The notes beneath the pieces were generated by a model, which did not search any database, was not told the origin of the DNA, and worked only from the letters and a program-made list of their open reading frames with translations. From Xenosphaeropsis pyriputrescens (lineage: Eukaryota > Ascomycota > Leotiomycetes > Phacidiales > Phacidiaceae), in assembly GCA_022609375.1 (NCBI GenBank), contig JAGKQE010000049.1, positions 1-64,000 of the forward strand: DNA of 64,000 nucleotides. Direction: 5' to 3'. The number at the start of each line of letters is the position of its first letter. Position 1 is the first letter of the stretch. The position numbers were made by a program, and so were the translations under genes. Positions 44,036 through 55,452 of the stretch are shown piece by piece.

Positions 44036-45190
44036 GTGTTATATATGATATCATTTAGATCAATCTGAGTTTGAAAACAACTTCTTCATGATCGTAGAAT
44101 GCTTTCCTTTGTCAAGGGGTTTGAATTTGCACGTAATGATGCACTTGGTCTTTTGTGGATTTGTTTGATTCGTGAACATATTGTGATTCCAGTTGACTAT
44201 TAAATTTTGAATTTGATTATATCTTGTTTTATTTACTTAAAAATAAAATCGTAAAAAAAGAAAGGAAAAAAACACAAGATCGAATGTAATATCCCTGTCT
44301 TTTCTTCACCTATTGATTTTTGATTAATCTCAACACAGAATTCGCTTCCTAATAAGGTCGAACCTTTCTACCGTCTCCGGCAATTATTTGTAAGAAGCTG
44401 CAGATGGCAAATCACGAAAGAAGAAAACATAGGTACACTGGTGCTGTACAGAATGAATACTTTCCGAACATCCCGCTCGCCGCTTTCCACCCAAGTATTT
44501 CATGAGGGTTCAAGGCGTACACATATGACACACCGTTTGGAAATGTACAAGTAGTAAAAATCCATCAGAATTGGTTTGGGATTTCAAGATCCATGAGCCA
44601 CAACTAACAAAGATACATACTACGTAAACCGTCGAGTCTTGAGACCGAACTTCCGAGATGTTATTAAGAAGAAGCAACGCAACAACAATTGATCCTCGCA
44701 TTCGCATCTCGTTCGCAAATTGATCCGCGTTGGAGCGGCATTCAGCCCGCGCCAAGTCCAGGTAGCCGTCTAGGTAAGCAGCGGCTCGCACAGTTCGCTC
44801 GTCGCTGTTGTCGCTCATCGCACTCGACTCGTATGACGTGGGACTCAGCCTACCCGGCGGTGCACCATACGCAGTACAGCGAGATGTCCGGGCGAAGCAC
44901 GAAGCACGAAGCACGAAGCACGAAGTACGAGCTTCCCGCCGTAAGCACCAAGAAAGAAACTCCACACCTGACGTCGTGAGTCGAGAGTCGTGAGTCGTGA
45001 CACCCTCGTTCTTGTCCATAAGTACGCTCGACTGCCGTTGGGGAATGAGTTGTTGAATCATGAATGATACAATATACTTGGCATTGAACAACGAATTCGT
45101 GCAGATCTTTCCGCAGTGATTATACGGTGCTACTTCTCGGAGCAACACGAGAATATCGAGAATATCGAGAACATCTAGGATATACTCAAA
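44036..45190. other. Intergenic with heptamer repeat
   Basis: A 255-codon minus-strand frame (44510-45277) runs into the next gene's exon 1 and has no domain, so I reject it. A CGAAGCA heptamer repeat lies at 44893-44926. Very A/T-rich at 44210-44275. Confidence 0.45.
44893..44926 (+). repeat. CGAAGCA heptamer tandem tract
   Basis: Four to five tandem CGAAGCA units between HIS1 and the next gene. Confidence 0.9.
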
Positions 45191-45701
45191 ATGACTTCCA
45201 ATCTCCGCATCAAAGCCCCAGCTGCCCCGCCGGCGCCAACGGAGGGCACAATTGCACGGGTGCGTACCTGACTTCACCTCACACGCTCGGCATCCACAGC
45301 ATCCCGGCTAACATCCCCAGTTCCTCATCGCACCGCTCACCTTCCTCTCCTTTCTCATCTCCCTCGCCCTTATCGATTCAGCAAACTCCTCGTCGCGCGC
45401 AGCATCACACCGCCCCTCGGCCCCGGGACTGTTCGGGAAGATGCGAGCGTTCTTCCAGCGATTGCTGTACAAAGAGAGCCCGTACGCGTACGTGCACAAC
45501 CCGGACGGGGGCGTGGGCAAGGCTAGCGACGAGGAGTGGTATTGGCATAACCATCAACGGAAGATGATGAGGATGGAGGTCGTGCAGGCTTTTGATATTC
45601 GGAAGTGGGTCGTGGGCTTGCTTGTGCTTGGGGGACTTGGGCTCGGGGCTGTTGTTGCGTTGGGAGGAAGGTGGGTCTTGGAGGGGGTGATGGGATCGTG
45701 A
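45191..45701 (+). CDS. Small two-helix membrane protein, function unknown
   Basis: Predicted 149-residue protein from exons 45191-45259 and 45321-45701; the 61-nt intron (donor GTGCGT, acceptor CAG) preserves the frame. A 23-residue polar leader (MTSNLRIKAPAAPP...) precedes helix 1 (FLIAPLTFLSFLISLALI). A conserved-looking soluble stretch follows, SPYAYVHNPDGGVGKASDEE with WYWHNHQRKMMRMEVVQAF, and then helix 2 (WVVGLLVLGGLGLGAVVAL). Two membrane spans with a Tyr/Trp/His-rich loop suggest an organelle membrane protein, but I do not recognise the family. No cleavable signal peptide is obvious. Confidence 0.6.
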
Positions 45702-46169
45702 GTTTGTGAGATGATTGAGTTATGGATGATAAGATGATGATGGAGATGGAGATGACGATTGCTGTTCTTCGCACTGGTGTTCTGGCGTTTGGTTTGGAGT
45801 TTGGCACAGTACTTGAGACATTTGACTTGGGGATATCGTCGTTGAATCAAGGATTTGTATATCAGAAAACTGAAGTATATAAAAACACATATATATACGT
45901 TGAAAACGAGGAGAATATAGAACATTAACCTTCATGCGAAGATCTTCAGATATGCACCCATGCATCCGAATAACCTTCCTATCCGTGCCGAAGATCTCAA
46001 ACTCCACACTCCAGTCAAGAGATCTTGGTGATACCCAGCAGCACCTTACCCAATTAGGCAATTTCATGCGGCCACCCCTCTATCCCACCCTTATCCAATA
46101 TCAACGACGTTATTACTCAGACCTGGAGACTCCATATAATTTGCCTCACACTGTTACGAGTTGAGAAAG
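45702..46169. other. Intergenic, nothing supported
   Basis: Contains only a GATGGA-rich stretch near 45725-45750 and the promoter of the DUF3445 gene. Confidence 0.45.
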
Positions 46170-47614
46170 ATGGGATCGTGCGGGTTTTGTGATTTGGTAG
46201 TCAACAATGCTCGATGGATACTTGCCTTTCTTGTGCTGTGTTTGGGGCTTTGGAGATTGAGTCAGAAGAGTGAGAAGGGGAATCGGGTATGTTGATGTTT
46301 CTTTGTTTTCAACCGTTTTCACAGGATTTTGAGAATGTCATTGGACTTCTGAACCTAGTGGATATTCATACACGATGCAAGTGTCATTGGGTTTTCTTTA
46401 CGATTATCTTCCAGCCAATTGTTTGCCAAATTCGACTGCGACTACTTGCCTGATTTTGCTCCAACATTTTCCAATCAAGCAGAATGATTCTCATCTCTTT
46501 AAATCTTTCTATCCTTCATCATGAAATTGCGAAGCTAAAATATCCAAGGCCTCTCGAGCTCCCATTGAGGTAGTAGAGGCCGTGAAGATCGAGCCTCTAC
46601 ATAACTTCGACTGGACCCTTCAAGAACCTGTGAAGTTCCGCCCATTCAAGCCCAAATATCACTTGACGATGGGTATGACCCCAAACACCCAAACCTTTGA
46701 GCCCCTAAATGAACTCACACATTCAGGTCTTGAAAGCATCTATCCCTCCGCACTCCTCGAAATGGATAAGAACTACCTCACTCGCATAAAACTCCGACGT
46801 CAAATCCTCACCGAGCATAGGAATACCGTCCTCGGAGTCCTGCCGCCATCCCACGTCGCCGTTTCAGAACTATATACCTATCTCCTAACCACCTACCTCC
46901 CCGCTCGCTTCCCCACCATGTTCACTCTCCAGCCCACAACCCTCTTGAACCGCGTCACTGGCGCGCATCTCCCACTAACCACATCCTTACCCCTCGCAGC
47001 ACTCGAGACACTAGGCGAGAACCTCGACGAGGATTTCCTGGTGCTGTTGCCAGACAAAGACAGCTATGTGCTGCAAGGCTACGTGACATGCTTCCCGGCG
47101 GGCTTCAACACGGCCGAGAAGCTGGGGAAGAGGTTAAGCGACATCCACAAGCCGGTGCCCGGGTACAAGGAGAAGCTGGAGCGCAGCATGGACCGCTTCT
47201 TCGGGCGCATTGAGGTTGGGAAGTTGGTGCGGCGTGTGAATTGGTCGGTTACAACGCACGGCAACCTCTATGCTGCGAGTGGCAACCATCTGTACGAGGA
47301 TGAGGAGGTGCAGGAGGAGGTTATTGATCTCGATGATGTGAGTTTCTAGTACGGTGGTGAGTGGAGATGCTGATAAGTTGCAGACTTTTGTTCGGTGCGA
47401 GAGACAGACTCTTCATCGGCTTCCGCACTCGAAGGCTTTGGTGTTTGCTTTCAAGACGTACTTGTATCCCATTCAGGATATCAAGAATGAAGGATCGGGC
47501 GAGGATCTGGCGCAGGCTATAGATGGCTTGAAAGGGGGAAGTGTGCCTGCTATGCATTTCTATAAACGTGGTGTTGTTTGGGGCGAAGCTGTTAAAGCGT
47601 TCTTGAGAAGTTGA
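46170..47614 (+). CDS. DUF3445 (HRQ-like) family protein
   Basis: Predicted membrane-anchored protein of about 378 residues. The body is certain: exons up to 47337 and 47384-47614, with a 46-nt intron (branch CTGAT) joining IDLDD to TFVRCERQTL. Hallmarks are FRPFKPKYHLTMG, LIEMDKNYL-type LEMDKNYLTRIKLRRQIL, VLLPDKDSYVLQGYVTCFPAGF and VNWSVTTHGNLY, then RCERQTLHRLPHSKALVF. The first exon 46170-46286 (MGSCGFCDLVVNNARW with a helix ILAFLVLCLGLW) is inferred because relatives start with an N-terminal anchor; the intron to about 46548 is long (262 nt) and its acceptor uncertain. The family's activity is not established, though some fungal members sit in secondary-metabolite clusters. Confidence 0.8.
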
Positions 47615-48438
47615 GCCGTGAATGACTTACCTAGAGATAGAGAGATTTTAGACAGCATATATAGAGCTTGATAGAGTGAATAGAAGTGAATGATAGTGTT
47701 GTACCATAAGTGTGTGCGAGGTTGAAGTTTTGGGTGAAGCAAATGTTTGCATTCCAAATGGTACCTGATTCCTATCCCTCAAATCGTTCAAGTGTTCTGA
47801 TATCTCGATGCAATACGTAGCCCAAGTCGTTTGACTTCTTGAATTGTTTGACCTACCTAGGTGAGCTTATTGGTCATAAGGTACTAATAAGCTCTAAGTC
47901 ATATACTTGAATGATGTGCATTAAGGCGTTAAGATACTGTTGTACCAGCTTGATCTGGCCTTCATTGAGATGCTTACCAGGTCTCGATCATAAATAGAAT
48001 TACATCATTTTGAGACTGGCAAAGAATATGCTTTTTCGTATAGAACTGTTCGAAGGCATCAGATCTCGAAGAAATGTGTGCTATAAATCATGTTCTATAT
48101 ATCTAAAATAAGGACACATTTTATTGCAATGAACTCGTCTTTTGAAAATCTAAGAAACTTTTGAATTTGCAGCGCCCATTAGAAACCAAGAAATGCACAA
48201 ATGATAATTCCGAGAACCCGTCCCTCACAATGTAGGACTCTCTTCATCATCATTTTCCACATACTCCCTCATGCTTTATCTGGTTCTTTGGCATTTTTTT
48301 CATTTTTGAATTATCCTCAAAATACCTAGCCATTTTGGCCGCCCTCTCGAACTTCAATACTGATAGCAAAAGCTATGCTGTTGTAAATCGTAACCGGGGG
48401 ACGGTCTCTTGAAGGACTTTGTTGTGTTGTCCCTGATT
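47615..48438. other. Intergenic between convergent genes
   Basis: No gene seen. A/T-rich; contains the 3' flanks of both neighbours. Confidence 0.45.
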
Positions 48439-49803
48439 TCAAGAGTGGAGACTGCTACCCGAATTTGGACCGACGTTGCTCAGGAAAACGACCAAAACTG
48501 CGCAATAGCTAAAATCCATTGTCAGTAAGTCCACATCTTTGAGATGGTGGCAGGAAATGTACTTACGCAGCAGCACTGGCCAGAACCTCGTGTCTGCGTG
48601 CTCTGGTGAAAAATGACAGTACAAACGAGAAAATGAGTGTAAAAACAAGCAGTACTCCCACGGTGAGAGCTACGTTGTGTCCAGTCTGTGCTTCGCCACT
48701 TAGATGCCACAGTAGGTATATTGGTACAATTAGGAGGAGGAGTATGAAAAAGCCAATGATCATCGTTGCAAGATATCCCACTCGTTCTTGGGTATATAGC
48801 ACTGCGTTTTTATCGCCACTACCCTTTTCGCGACTCTCCTGCTTGTATGTTAGTACTTGTTGATAAATAGTTTCAAAAAGATCTTACTGGAGAGCAAAAA
48901 AGCCATCTGAGAACTCTGCAGTCAAATTTCTTCAGGACAATTTCAATCATACCATCTAGCCAGGCATGTTCACGTCCGGGTTTGAGAGTGATAACATCCT
49001 CTTTACAGTAGATGTAGCATTCCTCGTCAACTACTGGATCTGTTCCATCAAAGTAGGCTTTGACACTCGTATAATCTCGAGCTGTGGGCTTGTTTAGGGC
49101 CATCATATCTCGAGCGGCAGTAATCAAGTCGGCTAGAAATAGTCAGAGTTGCTTCATTTTCAAATCCACGTTTGTAGATACTCACCATATTCCTTGAAGG
49201 CAATCTGGATTTCCTTGATCAATGACTTGCGCGACCCATCACTGGCATCGGCTACGTCCCGAGAGTGGAGTATATCCTTGCCATCCTCACCCAGACTCTC
49301 ATCATACTTATCCATCCTATCGAGTTTCTGTTCCAAAGCCCGTAGCTCATCTTGTTTGTGGAGGAGGATTCGTGCCTGCAAAAAGCCAAAACGCCGATAG
49401 ATCATGAATCCCTCAGAGCTATCAAGAAAGCACGCAAGCCTTGGATAACCCGCTGGTGGATCATTTACTGCCTTCTATTAATGATGTGGTATTTCGACTT
49501 CAGAAGGATATATAATCACGTTTTCGAACTTTGCACTGATATGGAGCCTCGGAGTCTTGGTGCCGACACCAATTAGTCAGTTTGCTAAGCCAGGTTTCTG
49601 ATGCTTCTAAAATTTTCGAATCATAAGCGTCCATTGTGAAGTTTCCTCGTCTGAGGTCTTTGAATACCTTCGTCTTTCAATGTTGTTGTCATTGTTGTTG
49701 TGGGGCTTGGAGGTTTTGCCTTTTCTTCCTCCGAAGCATTAACCTGCCGCTCACCTCGCTCAAGTTCGTCCGCTTCATTGTGAATATGCGATCTGAAGAG
49801 CAT
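48439..49803 (-). CDS. DUF6594 membrane protein
   Basis: Predicted 334-residue protein of a fungal-only family. Well-supported exons are 49467-49186, 49132-48888, 48838-48567 and 48508-48439 (introns 53, 49 and 58 nt, one with branch TACTAAC). They give GYPRLACFLDSSEGFMIYRR, FLQARILLHKQDELRALEQK (a coiled coil) and three C-terminal helices: YLATMIIGFFILLLLIVPIY, VALTVGVLLVFTLIFSFVL and AVLVVFLSN. Exon 1 (49803-49668) is proposed: MLFRSHIHNEADELERGERQ plus a Ser/Pro/Thr stretch, joined through a 200-nt intron. Frame and phase agree but the join is not proven. The family is common around fungal heterokaryon-incompatibility-type genes; its role is unknown. Confidence 0.78.
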
Positions 49804-51780
49804 GCTGAATATCAATTTGGTAGATAGAGATGACTGATTGTACCCCGTGTGATAGTCTGACCTATAGGTATAATCTAATCGGTTGCTAGAAACGTACTTG
49901 GGAAAGATTTATATAAACCGAAGAGGGGCTTAGAATCTGAGTGGGAAGGCTACATAGGGCTTACCAACTCTGCGCATACCTAGGTAGGTAGGTAGGGAAT
50001 CGGCCTCGTACTTAACATAGCACAACACTCTCGAGAAGACTCAGCTAAACAACTTTCTGATGGCAAGCTCTACCGCGATCTATCAGATAGCAATCTGGAG
50101 GGGAATTGAGCTGCGTCTTTCGGTCTGTATCAAAATCCTAAGCATTGCAGGACATAACATAGCCGCATTGGATCCTCCAATCGCAACTCATCTTCATTCT
50201 TCAGTTACTTCAAGATGCGAAGCATCCACCATCCCTCAACTCAGACTGGGCAACCCATTCGCCTGCCCCGTTACAATCTGTGTGCATTGCTTGATTGTCT
50301 CTGAACTTCAACAGATATGACCATTGCTTTGACACGGGGTTCTGGGCCGAAGATACTACAATCATCAGATGTGTCTGAGAAGGATTGTTCTGGACCTGCA
50401 TCCAGACAACCCTGTTTTCTCTGAATTTTGCTCTCTTCTGTACGTCCCTTAGATTGCTTCACTCTCATCTGGTGGCTGGTTACTTACGTCTTGAGTGCCC
50501 GATCTGTTGCTGTAGTAAGAACGGCCATTTTCTTCGCATTCAATCTGTAAGTAAATCAAATCAGCCTCCACTTCCACACTGTAATGCCGAGTATTCGCTG
50601 GCTGCTGGTTACTAGCCTCGTTGTGTTCGGGACTTTCTGACATCTCGTCTTGCAGGGTCTTCTCGTGGCAGACTTTGAAGGAGTTGTGTTGGGCTAAATG
50701 AGCCTTGAAATTTTTCAAAGGCGAGCACCGACTCTAAGACCTCTAAAGTTGACACGAGGCTCTGCGTTGGAATCCGCAAAGGAATGGCGACAATGGCCTC
50801 CTCGGTAGTGAGAGTGATTTGGGATGGAATGAGAACGCTCAGTGAGAGCGGGGATGTCAAACCCATGTGGACCTATTACTATAGGACAGTGCCAGTCCAT
50901 ACGGAGCAGTATGTATGGTATGCTCTGCAGCTGATGCAGATATGACACCATTTCTAATCAAGGCATATTACTACAAGTAGGTGTTTATCTATCTTTGCGC
51001 CTTGTGCGTCGCTGTCGCCGGCATAGTATCGATGCAGTGATGCGGGGTCGAATAATGCTGGAAAGATGCTGCACGCTTGATTGGAGGACCGCCAGTCCTT
51101 CTCATCTGAATGCCACGCAACAATCCTTTGCGAGCAAAACGTCTACCTGCCACTTTTATCTACTCCTCGAGCCCGACTTCCAGATATACAGAAAATTGAA
51201 AGCCCTCCGGAAGCTTTAGAAATGCAAACTGAACGCAAACCTGTTGCGTTATTCTACCTGGGAACAGCCAGTTGCATTTCTTATCCTGAGATACGAAGCA
51301 TGTTGCAGTATCTGACCTGGGCTGTTCATATACACATGATAACAAGTGCATGATCTGCACATTTGACAACCAGAAGTCAAGTGATTTCCCAATATCGAGC
51401 AAGGCTGGCATTACACCAACGATATACAAAAGTAATTTGAGGTGATTCGATACCTAGGTAGGTACATAGATAGACTGATTATGCCTTGCGCCTAGGTATA
51501 CACCGATCATCTACCACACCATTGCACCACCCGGCATGCTCAGCCTCGGTGAGCCAGAAATCTGCATGGCTTGAGTGAAGAGGTGAGTACCATTTGAGCT
51601 TACACGTCTTCATACCTTACTCCTGGCGGAGTATATTAGTAGTAGCAACTGACTGACCAACTATGATGTCTTGACATCTTACTTGTTCCTTTCAAAACAG
51701 CACGCATTTGAAACCCAACTGTGCTAATCCTTTTCACAGCGATTGTCTCTAGCCAGTGTTCAAGTCTCGGACCGCACACT
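49804..51780. other. Long intergenic region
   Basis: Nearly 2 kb without a supported gene. A minus-strand frame at 50449-50718 has a Glu/Asn-rich soluble stretch (EVEADLIYLQIECEENG) but no start, partner exon or domain. CCTAGGTAGGTA-like sequences recur at about 49979, 51450 and 51490. Confidence 0.45.
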
Positions 51781-53561
51781 ATGTCTTTTCTCAACAGAAA
51801 AGAGATCCCGACTCCTCCAGGTTCAACTGCAGATCAAGCAGAGTTTCAACAGCCCCCCAAACTTCAAGTGGAGACCTCTCAGGCAAAGGAGACCCAAGAA
51901 ATATACCCAAAGCCTCGTGAAAAGGTATCGGAACAAGCTACAAAGCTACAATTAGTCTGGGATGCTCAAATGAAAGAGATAGGAGGACTCACCCCTCCCC
52001 ATACGCGCACAGTGGTATTGATGCTTGCTTGGGATAAAGAAGGGGATGATCTTGGTACCGCTGAAGAAGTTGCACGCCTGGAGGCAGTGTTCCAGAAGAG
52101 TTTTAATTACATCATTGTTCATCAACGCATCAAAAAGGATAGACCCGCGCAGGTACAGGCTCAGAAGTACCTTGCAGATTTTGTCTATGAATATGACAAT
52201 AAATCGACCTTATTGATTGTGTACTATGCTGGCCATGGTATCCCTATAGGAAACAACAAACTTCATCTTGCCGGGTACGTATTTTAAAGAGTGGTTTATG
52301 ATTGGTTCCTGACCTCAATAATAGTAAACGTCACCACCAAGCGAATCTTCCTGAGAGAAACACGATCATCTGGAATGAAGCAGAGCACAATCTTCGCACA
52401 GCTCAAGGAGATGTTCTTGTGCTCTTCGACTGCTGTTATGCTGGTCATCTGGCGGAAGAAGGAAGGTCGGCCCTCTCTCCTCATTGCTTCGAATTCCTCG
52501 CGGCGTCCAATGCAAAAGCAACAACTCCTTTGCCCGGTCCCAACTCGTTTACATCTGCCCTCATCTGGGCACTTGAAAGCCTTGTGAACAAAAAGCACAG
52601 ATTCACAACCTTTGAGCTCTATCATAAGATCAAAAAATATGCTGGTGATCCACAGGATAAGATTGAACAAAAGCCCTTTCAATGCGAGCGAGATCATCCA
52701 AGCGAGAGAAGGCTAGTTCTTGCTCCAATTCCCTCAGACACAGAGTCCCGAGTCAAGATAGAACAAGAGCATGAGTCCATAAAACAAGCTCCTATCATTG
52801 AGCAATACCTGGATCTGCGGTTCTTCTTTGATCATTCTTTGAAGGAAGATGACATCTGTCAACTCGCTATTGCATTCCGACATATGATCCATGAGAAGCA
52901 ACTTCAGGCGCAGAGGATCACATGGCGCGGACTTCATGAGATGAAAAACATTGACGAAATCATTCGCGAGTCAGTGAAAGCATTCAAAAACAACACTCTT
53001 CGCCGCCGCAGAAAGCGTAGCCTGGAAGCCGCAGAAAGAGTAGTTTCCAGACAGAGACGAACTAGTTCCCTTGATGCTTCAGAATACACCCTTTCTCCAG
53101 AAGACTGCTATCGAGATATGAAGATGATCCCCTTGGATAAAAACTCGCCACTGGGCTACACAGATGATGAAGCGAGTATGATCTCTGGAGTAGACGACGA
53201 ACCAAGTCCAATATCCAACACCCACCTTGATCTCAAAATGCCAAGCGAAATCGTACATCAACTCGCTCAGAGCTGTATAGCCTCGCAACACTCCCACCCT
53301 CACAATCTCAGAAGAGTCGAAGCTGATATCATAGCCCCTCGTGATGGACCAGGCATCATGAAGAGTCTGTCTGCTTCAGGTCAGAAACTCAAAGGGTTCC
53401 AAATTTGTGGTGTACCCATCAGACCTCTACTTTTGACATGCTTTTTCGTCTTCGTTATGGAGTTTCTTCATCGTGTTGATACAGCTTCAAGCTACCGCTT
53501 GTGCATATACACTGCTGTCGCTGGATATATCATATGCCTATCGACAAGGCATTTTCTCTAG
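51781..53561 (+). CDS. Caspase-like (C14) protease with C-terminal hydrophobic tail
   Basis: Predicted 576-residue protein from exons 51781-52274 and 52325-53561; the 50-nt intron (branch CTGAC) joins LHLAG to KRHHQANLPERN. A Pro/Gln-rich leader is followed by a p20-like domain. The catalytic His152 lies in LLIVYYAGHGIPIG and the Cys202 in VLVLFDCCYAGHLAEEG; both dyad residues are present. FEFLAASNAKATTPLPG and FTSALIWALESL with FTTFELYHKI match caspase-fold domains common as fungal effector or NLR-linked modules. Residues about 250-480 are a poorly conserved basic/acidic linker. Two hydrophobic segments close the protein (PLLLTCFFVFVMEFL and LCIYTAVAGYIICL), implying membrane anchoring. Not a classical metacaspase, since no N-terminal Pro/Gln/zinc-finger prodomain plus DxCHSG is seen. 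Function in programmed cell death or self/non-self response is inference. Confidence 0.82.
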
Positions 53562-55452
53562 TTCTTCGACCCAAGTTGATCAAGCTTTTTGTTACGGTTA
53601 TACTGATTCTGATGTTTTTGTTATTTTATATCATGGTAGAATTGTTTTATGTCATTTATAGAGTCGAGTCAAGATACCAATGATATGAATTCCTCGTTAT
53701 CTGCACCCCTCTTGATTCCAGTTCCTCCGGTATCAAGAAAGATCTTGGTATATCACCAAGTCAACGAACCTTGTGGCTTATTTACAAAGGGCTATACAAA
53801 CGCTCGACCTAAATTACAACCAGGATTGGATGTAGGAGCCAACCGGGCTGAAGATGCGACACAAGATAGTATCGATATTGGAGGCAACATTTTGTCAGGA
53901 TTTGTATGGTGTCCTGTGGCATGTTTGAGAAGGGGGACGAAGGGATCAAGAGATTCAAAAGCAGAGGCCGAGGGAGAGCATCTAGACCCGTGCTGTTCTG
54001 TGGCTGAAATAGCGAGTGTAAAGGGTGTGGAGTGGGGAGTGGGGAGCGTGGTGCTTTATGTGGGGTGATAGGAGCCTTTCCTAATGTCGTAAAGCGTTGA
54101 AACCTATTCTATCCAGGAGCTTGTTAACTACCACAATTGAATGTTTCCAGCCTCAAACAGACAATAAAAACACGATAACCAAAACTGAGAGCAATAAGGG
54201 TAACTGTGCCCTCTTGTGTCTCTTCGCCTCTACTTCGTTTCTGGATCCTAGCGACCCCGAATTAGTTTGCGGTTCTGCACCAGCTATTCTGTTTGTTAGG
54301 TAGTGTTCTGCTGAGATATCGACCTCTGCCCTCTACCCAGAGCCATGGATGAGTCTGCGGACCATGAGCTACTAAAAGCCGGATTTGGAGGGATCTAGAA
54401 AGCCATACTGGAATGCAAGTGTCTTTTCATTGGCAGTTGATGTTGTTGCTTGAGCTTTGGCTTTTTGTGAGGTTGTATTACCATTCAAAGTACTGCAAAA
54501 CGTGTCAATTGAGAAGTTTACCATTTGTTTATTTTTATTCAAGGCTTGGGCATCGGGAGAACCATTGCTTTGTACGACTGTACCACGTGGACTCATCACG
54601 GCATTGCACTCTTTTCTCTGCCCTGGAGAGACCAATTCTCTCGGCTACAGGTCTGGCAGCTGCCAATTCGAAGTTTAGAGTCTATCGAGATGTTTCGAAG
54701 AACCGAAAGAACGCGATTTTGCACCATCAAGTGTCAGTTGACTGAGCTCTGCGGATCTTCATGTGCCTAAAACGGCCTGAAGCGGGATATCTTAGGCGTG
54801 AGTTTGTGCCAAGAACGTAAGGCTGACTCAAGTGTTCCAGATCTAAGGTGGGACAAGATACCTAGAACGCTTCAGTTTATCGCGACCCTGCATATCTGCG
54901 TTAAGTGTGACAGGCCCTTCGTCTCCGCCAAGATGGAACCATATCACGATGTCTTCAATTGCACCCTTTAGCTCCTGGGGTTAGGTAGCTTGGCACTACA
55001 TTAGTGAGGCTCCCAACTGAGAATATCAAAGCCTTACCTGACTGGAATCTAGCTATAGAACAAATGGCAGGGGAGCATTCTATGGCTATGTATTGTCAGT
55101 TATCAATCTGTGTGCACTGAGCAGAGAGATAGAGTACGATACTGAGCCGAGATGTGTCTCGACCGCGACCTCACCCTTCACCACCAATTGCCGCAAGGGA
55201 ACATGACACTATATCGATATTCCTTGTGGCTTATCGGCTCATTGAGTACGAGGAGTGCTGTAAGTAGAGTATGCGAGTGACAGAAAAGTTCAGCATCTGA
55301 TAGTCATGGGCAAGATAATCCTCATCTATATAACTTTCATCTTATCCAAGAGAACGAGCCAAGTCAACCCAAGCATCTGGCTTTTTGTCTCAAAGTCTAT
55401 GGCATACTGAAATCTTCTCAATTTGCTCAATACCCTGTTCACACTTCGCACG
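53562..55452. other. Intergenic, no supported gene
   Basis: An open frame at 53649-54068 (139 codons) follows directly after the caspase-like gene but has no domain and no splice link. Open frames near 54400-54770 overlap one another and look random. The right end should hold the multicopper oxidase promoter. Confidence 0.45.

Noticed and set aside
44510..45277. 255-codon minus-strand frame after HIS1
   Set aside because: It overlaps exon 1 of the small membrane protein gene and reads through a heptamer repeat; no domain.
53649..54068. 139-codon frame downstream of the caspase-like gene
   Set aside because: No domain, no splice connection, no convincing start context; could be a small gene but I cannot support it.
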